Shown here: positions 60,099 through 64,000 of the stretch, one piece after another | How the letters are laid out: every line of letters begins with the position of its first letter | Numbering within the stretch: the first letter of the stretch is position 1 | Source: CAZPAH01 sp964584495 | GTDB taxonomy: Bacteria; Krumholzibacteriota; Krumholzibacteriia; Krumholzibacteriales; Krumholzibacteriaceae | DNA: 64,000 nt | Direction of reading: 5' to 3' | Assembly (NCBI GenBank): GCA_964584495.1 | Contig: CAZPAH010000003.1 | Span: 16,723-80,722 of the forward strand | The notes under the pieces: generated by a model | Database searches by the model: none | What the model was told of the DNA's origin: nothing | What the model saw: only the letters and a program-made list of their open reading frames with translations | Translations under genes and position numbers: made by a program

Positions 60099-62201
60099 CT
60101 ACGCCTTGCCCTTTCGAAGCGCCATCCTTACGAGGAAGAAGCACATCACCGCGAAGATGAAGGCGCCGAACCAGCTCTGCTCTGTCAGTCCTCTCAGGAT
60201 CCTGGGGCCGAAGCTGAGCATCTTGTCCAGGTCGAACCCCGTGAGTATGGCGTAGGTGAGACCGCCGAGCGCACCGCCCGCGATGAGCCCGCTGCTGAAG
60301 AGCATGCCGGGACCCGATTCGTCCTCGGAGCCTTTACCCCTGTTGCTGTACTTATCCACGGCCCACCTGATCGTTCCCCCGACGAATATCGGTGACGAAA
60401 TTGACAGGGGAAGGTAGACCCCCACGGCGAAGGGCAGGGCGCTGACCCCGCAGAGCTCCATGCCTACCGTGAGGAATATCCCCATCAGGATGAGAATCCA
60501 GGGGAGGCGCCTGTTGAGAACCCCGTCGATCACCGTTGCCATAAGCCGCGCCTGGGGCGCGGGGAGTTTCGACGAGCCTATCCCCGCTTCCCTCCTTATA
60601 ATGTGGCCCGGATCGGCCTTGTCGACGAGGTACTTCTCGCCGGAGCCGGCGAAACCATAGACATCGAAAGCGGATCCCTTGTAGTCCGTCGTCATCTCCA
60701 GGGTCGCCTCGGTCGGGATCGTGAACGACGGATCGGTGATCGTCCTCTCGGTAGTGAAGGCGTTGTTCAGGATTATCAGGGTGAATCCGACGAGGAAAAT
60801 CGACGAGAAGGCGCCGATAACGTATCCGTATTCCTGCTTCTTCGGTGTGCAGCCGAGGAGGTAGCCGGTCTTGAGCGCCTGCGCGACATTGCCGGCGTTC
60901 GAGGCGCATATGCATACGACCGCGCCGACCATCAGGGCCACCGCCGTGTATACGCCTCCCGTCCAGCCCACGCCGAGGAAGATCAGGGAGGTCGCCATGA
61001 GGGTGGCTATCGTCATGCCGGAGGTCGGGTTGGACGAGACCCCTATCTGGCCGACCAGCCTGGAGGAAACCGTGGCGAAGAAGAAGCCGAAGACTATTAT
61101 CAGGAGGGTTGCAACGAAGTTGCCGAAGAAGTGCCCGGGATGTATGACGAAGCTGAGCAGAAGGTAGATGACGACGAAGGCGATAGAGATGCCGATGAAG
61201 ACGAAGGAGATCGGGAGGTCCTCGGAGATCCTGCTGACCGCGCTCCTGGCCTCCTTGCCGCCGCGCATCTCGGCGAACGAGTCGCGGAACGAATGCACGA
61301 TCGTGGGCATCGCCTTGCATAGATTGATCACGCCGCCGGCGACGACGGCGCCGGCGCCGATATAGCGCACATACTTGCTCCACAGGATCGAGTAGTCGGT
61401 GATCTGTCCGATCGTCGTCGTGACGAAGGCCCCGCCGTCCGCCACCGTGATCGGCATCGAGGCGCCGAAGAACTTGATCATCGGGATCAGGAGCATCCAG
61501 GAGATGAATCCGCCGGCCACCATTATCCCGGCCACGCGGGGACCTATTATATATCCGACGCCGAGAAGCTCCGGGGAGATCTCGCAGTTGAGGGTTGATC
61601 CGTTGTAGAATCTGGGGTTCCAGACGGGAACCTCTTTCCAGAACCGGCCTACCGTCATCAGTATCTTGTATATGAATCCGAACCCGGCCCCCCAGAAGAC
61701 CGCCTTAGCGTGCGAGCCTCCCTTCTCTCCGCTCTTTATCACCTCGGCGCAGGCTATCCCTTCCGGGTACGGGAGGACGCCGTGCTCCCTCTCTATCAGG
61801 TAGCGCCTCAGCGGTATCAGGAAGCATACGCCGAGCGATCCACCCGCGAGGGCAACGACGAAGGCCTTCGTAACATCGAGTGTGAATCCGAGAAAGATGA
61901 GGGCGGGCAGGGTGAAAATTATCCCCGCCGCGATCGATTCGCCGGCCGCCCCTGTCGTCTGGACGGTGGCGATCTCGAGCACCGTCGCTTTTCGCGCCAT
62001 CCCGGCGAAGAAAGCCATCGCGATGATCGAGATCGGTATATTGACGGCGACCGTTAGGCCGGCCTTCAGGCCGAGGTAAACGGTGACGGCGCTGAATAGC
62101 AGCCCGAGGAGCGCCCCCAGCACTACGGCCCGGAAGGTGAACTCGGGGATCTGCTGATCTGCCGCGATGTAAGGCTTGAATTCCTTGCTCGTTTCGTTCA
62201 T
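60099..62201 (-). CDS. OPT-family oligopeptide transporter
   Basis: The 700-residue protein has about 15 hydrophobic segments and OPT signatures such as LGLKAGLTVAVNIPISIIAMAFF near the N-terminus and CNAG-type AVVCICASNAGNVAQALKTGYLLGCTPKKQEYGYVIG in the middle. OPT carriers import oligopeptides or metal-peptide complexes with protons. It is divergent from yggS; about 220 nt separate them. No peptidase partner is adjacent except the M24 gene, which is convergent with it and 93 nt away. Confidence 0.92.
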   Translation of the reverse strand: MNETSKEFKPYIAADQQIPEFTFRAVVLGALLGLLFSAVTVYLGLKAGLTVAVNIPISIIAMAFFAGMARKATVLEIATVQTTGAAGESIAAGIIFTLPALIFLGFTLDVTKAFVVALAGGSLGVCFLIPLRRYLIEREHGVLPYPEGIACAEVIKSGEKGGSHAKAVFWGAGFGFIYKILMTVGRFWKEVPVWNPRFYNGSTLNCEISPELLGVGYIIGPRVAGIMVAGGFISWMLLIPMIKFFGASMPITVADGGAFVTTTIGQITDYSILWSKYVRYIGAGAVVAGGVINLCKAMPTIVHSFRDSFAEMRGGKEARSAVSRISEDLPISFVFIGISIAFVVIYLLLSFVIHPGHFFGNFVATLLIIVFGFFFATVSSRLVGQIGVSSNPTSGMTIATLMATSLIFLGVGWTGGVYTAVALMVGAVVCICASNAGNVAQALKTGYLLGCTPKKQEYGYVIGAFSSIFLVGFTLIILNNAFTTERTITDPSFTIPTEATLEMTTDYKGSAFDVYGFAGSGEKYLVDKADPGHIIRREAGIGSSKLPAPQARLMATVIDGVLNRRLPWILILMGIFLTVGMELCGVSALPFAVGVYLPLSISSPIFVGGTIRWAVDKYSNRGKGSEDESGPGMLFSSGLIAGGALGGLTYAILTGFDLDKMLSFGPRILRGLTEQSWFGAFIFAVMCFFLVRMALRKGKA

Positions 62202-62370
62202 TTGCGTCCTTTCTTCGGTTTGACCGGAACGGGTAAGGCACTGCGAAAATTGTAACGGAAACTTTATCGAAAGACGGGATCAATGTCCAGTAGTATCACC
62301 GGCTTCCGTTCCGCGTGCCGCCGGCTTGCGAGGCGGCGAATAAAAGGTTCGCCACCCCTTTGTGTTGAAA

Positions 62371-62376
62371 TATAAT
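62371..62376 (+). promoter_or_regulatory. -10-like TATAAT upstream of yggS
   Basis: TATAAT with TTGAAA directly before it lies 53 nt before the yggS start. The same TTGAAATATAAT string occurs on the minus strand before the methyltransferase gene. No good -35 is found 17 nt upstream. Confidence 0.35.
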
Positions 62377-62428
62377 ATGGAAGGGGTTAGGATGGGCGTT
62401 GGCGGAGATCCCGCCGGGGGAGAAGTCG

Positions 62429-63121
62429 ATGTCGATAAGGGAAAACCTGGAGAGGGTGCGAGAGAGGATCGAGCGCGCGGCCGAGTCGGCCGGGCGAGAC
62501 AGCTCCGGCATCACGATTATCGGCGTATCGAAGACGCACGGTCCCGATAAGATAATGGAGGCGGTCGATGCCGGTATCGCGGACCTCGGCGAAAACCGGG
62601 TCCAGGAGTTCCTCGGCAAGGTCGACAGGGTGCAGAGGGAGTGCAGGTGGCACCTTATCGGCCACTTGCAGACGAACAAGGTGAGCAAGGTGATCGGCCG
62701 TTTCACGATGATCCATTCGGTCGATTCGCTGAAGCTGGCCGAGAAGCTGGGCCGGGCGAGCGCCGACGCCGGGATAGTGACCGACATACTTCTCGAGGTG
62801 AACACGAGCGGCGAGGGATCGAAGAACGGGATCGATCCGGAAGGTGCCGTCGATCTGTGCCACATGGTATCGCCGATCATGGGGATCAGGCTTAAGGGTC
62901 TCATGACGGTGGGCCCATGGGTCGATGATATCGCCGTCGTGACCCGGGCGTTCGAGAAGCTTCGGCGTCTCGGCGAGGATGTAACGCGCGCCGGCATCGA
63001 AAACGTCGAGATGGAGCACCTTTCGATGGGGATGACGGACGATTTCGAGGCGGCGATCGCCGAGGGTTCCACGATGCTGCGCTTGGGAAGGGTTCTATTC
63101 GGTGAAAGGAGCGGTGGTTGA
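62429..63121 (+). CDS. yggS: YggS/PLPBP-family pyridoxal phosphate homeostasis protein
   Basis: From ATG 62429, preceded by GGGGGAGAAG, the 230-residue protein has the PLP lysine in IIGVSKTHG (K35), GENRVQEF, WHLIGHLQTNK and the C-terminal LSMGMTDDFEAAIAEGSTMLRLGRVLFGER, the standard YggS markers. It helps to keep PLP levels balanced in the cytosol. The longer TTG-start frame from 62399 is not needed. Confidence 0.95.
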   Translation: MSIRENLERVRERIERAAESAGRDSSGITIIGVSKTHGPDKIMEAVDAGIADLGENRVQEFLGKVDRVQRECRWHLIGHLQTNKVSKVIGRFTMIHSVDSLKLAEKLGRASADAGIVTDILLEVNTSGEGSKNGIDPEGAVDLCHMVSPIMGIRLKGLMTVGPWVDDIAVVTRAFEKLRRLGEDVTRAGIENVEMEHLSMGMTDDFEAAIAEGSTMLRLGRVLFGERSGG

Positions 63122-63230
63122 CCGTGGCAGAAAAATGGCCATCTTTTTCCCGTCGTAGGGTATCTGGCCGCTTCCGCGCGGCCGAATATAAAATGCCGCG
63201 ACTCGTCAACCGCTTGTAAAGATAGGAATT

Positions 63231-63491
63231 ATGGGATATTTTATAACGGAGCCGATTGGACTGATTATTGCTTTTTTAAACGTGACGACAATTTTACTGT
63301 CGATCTATTTTCTGTTGCTGTTGATTGCAGATTCACGGAGCAGGGTGTTCAGGATGCTCGATACTATCTTCACTCCGGTGTTGAACCCGTTACGGAAGAT
63401 TTTTCGGGAAGGTAGGCTCGACGCGTCCCCGGCGGTTCTGGCCGTCGTTCTGCAGGTATTATCATTTGCCATTAAGTGGAATTTTCAATAG
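63231..63491 (+). CDS. yggT: YggT-family membrane protein
   Basis: This 86-residue protein has two hydrophobic stretches, IGLIIAFLNVTTILLSIYFLLLLIA and ASPAVLAVVLQVLSFAIKW, and the short form of the family layout with RVFRMLDTIFTPVLNPLRKIFR. It belongs to the YGGT family found next to yggS and divIVA. The start follows GATAGGAATT. Its role in cell envelope or division is uncertain. Confidence 0.8.
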   Translation: MGYFITEPIGLIIAFLNVTTILLSIYFLLLLIADSRSRVFRMLDTIFTPVLNPLRKIFREGRLDASPAVLAVVLQVLSFAIKWNFQ

Positions 63492-63518
63492 AAAAGGTGT
63501 CAGCCAGGAGGCAGGAAG

Positions 63519-64000
63519 ATGAGAATCACACCTCTCGATATTCGCAAGCAGGAGTTCCGCAAGACGATGCGGGGTCTGGACGGCGATGAGGTATACGCGT
63601 TTCTGGGTACGGTTGCGGACGAATATGAGACGGTGCTGTCGGACAATAAAAAGCTCCGCGAGCATATCGTCGAGTTGGAGGAACGTCTCAAGGAATTCAA
63701 GAATATGGAGAAGAACCTGCGCGACACACTGCTGACGGCCGAAAGGATCACGGCCGAGGCGAAGGAGAACGCAAGGAGGGAGGCGGGCCTCATCGTCCGC
63801 GAGGCGGAGGTGGAGGCGGACAAGGCGGCAGAGGCGATCCGCTCGCACACCCAGCAGCTTCGAAGGGAGATCCTCGAGCTGAAGAAGCAGAAAGACAACT
63901 ATATAACGAGGCTCCGGACCCTTATCGAGAGCCACGACAGGATGATTGAGGGTTTCGAGGATGATTTCGCCGTCGTCGACAAGGAGATCGAGGAGATCGG
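63519..64000 (+). CDS. DivIVA-domain protein (truncated at window edge)
   Basis: From ATG 63519 the visible 160 residues begin with the DivIVA lipid-binding segment ITPLDIRKQEFRKTMRGLDGDEVYAFL, then continue as a coiled coil (KKLREHIVELEERLKEFKNMEKNLRD and more). The frame is still open at 64000, so the C-terminus lies beyond the window. DivIVA-type proteins mark poles or septa and curved membranes. The AGGAGGCAGGAAG leader gives a strong ribosome binding site. Confidence 0.88.
   Translation, partial: MRITPLDIRKQEFRKTMRGLDGDEVYAFLGTVADEYETVLSDNKKLREHIVELEERLKEFKNMEKNLRDTLLTAERITAEAKENARREAGLIVREAEVEADKAAEAIRSHTQQLRREILELKKQKDNYITRLRTLIESHDRMIEGFEDDFAVVDKEIEEI

Overview
The window is a GC-rich, gene-dense stretch of a bacterial chromosome from a diderm (Gram-negative type) organism. 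Lipoprotein signals, outer-membrane beta-barrels, a TonB/ExbB/ExbD module, a PorV-like barrel and several secreted proteins ending in FlgD-like/T9SS-like C-terminal domains point to an uncultivated member of the FCB superphylum (a Krumholzibacteriota-, Eisenbacteria- or Latescibacterota-like lineage). The phylum is an inference from gene style. No rRNA, tRNA, CRISPR array or transposase was found.

Region 1 (1-23134) is a contractile-injection / type VI secretion-like locus. A cargo-type block comes first: a 911-aa zincin, a beta-propeller lipoprotein, a DcrB/DUF1795 (EagR-like) chaperone candidate, a spike-adaptor-like protein, a LysM-zincin and a repeat lipoprotein. The apparatus follows in one orientation: clpV, tssB, tssC, hcp/tssD, vgrG, tssE, tssF, a divergent tssG with a PASTA-like N-terminus, tssK, then a tail-anchored TssL-like protein, a single-pass GTPase-domain TssM-like protein and a secreted periplasmic protein. 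The tail genes resemble Bacteroidota T6SS subtype iii, but the membrane genes do not look like TssN/O/P/Q/R, nor like classical TssJ/L/M. This is the best candidate in the window for an undescribed system.

Region 2 (23147-29641, minus strand) is an operon of a PknB-type Ser/Thr kinase with a PEGA domain, two CsgG-like proteins (one with TPRs), an outer-membrane barrel and a LamG lipoprotein. Region 3 (29862-38281) is an NtrY/NtrC-type two-component system divergent from a MacB-like exporter (permease, HlyD-type adaptor, two ATPases). The intergenic space holds two sigma-54-like promoters, each preceded by TGTCC/GGACA inverted repeats, so the regulator probably drives the exporter and itself.

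Region 4 (38327-41843) is an ArsR-controlled metalloid operon: an ArsP/SO_0444-type permease and an ArsE-ArsF-ArsG-like set. Two nearly identical 58-nt structured elements follow the arsE-like and arsG-like genes. Region 5 (42200-53220) encodes a repeat-rich secreted Ig-like protein, a PorV-like barrel fused to a FlgD-like domain, a 1069-residue TPR protein, TolQ/ExbB, two ExbD, TonB and a FlgD/OmpA-like secreted protein, a probable envelope energisation or export module.

Region 6 (53352-64000) is mostly housekeeping: DNA polymerase IV, a DUF4136 lipoprotein, a putative heavy-metal/manganese exporter behind a perfect 30-bp palindrome, a T9SS-type secreted protein whose start looks frameshifted, a Trm112-methyltransferase fusion, an M24 peptidase, an OPT oligopeptide transporter and a yggS-yggT-divIVA cluster that runs off the right edge.
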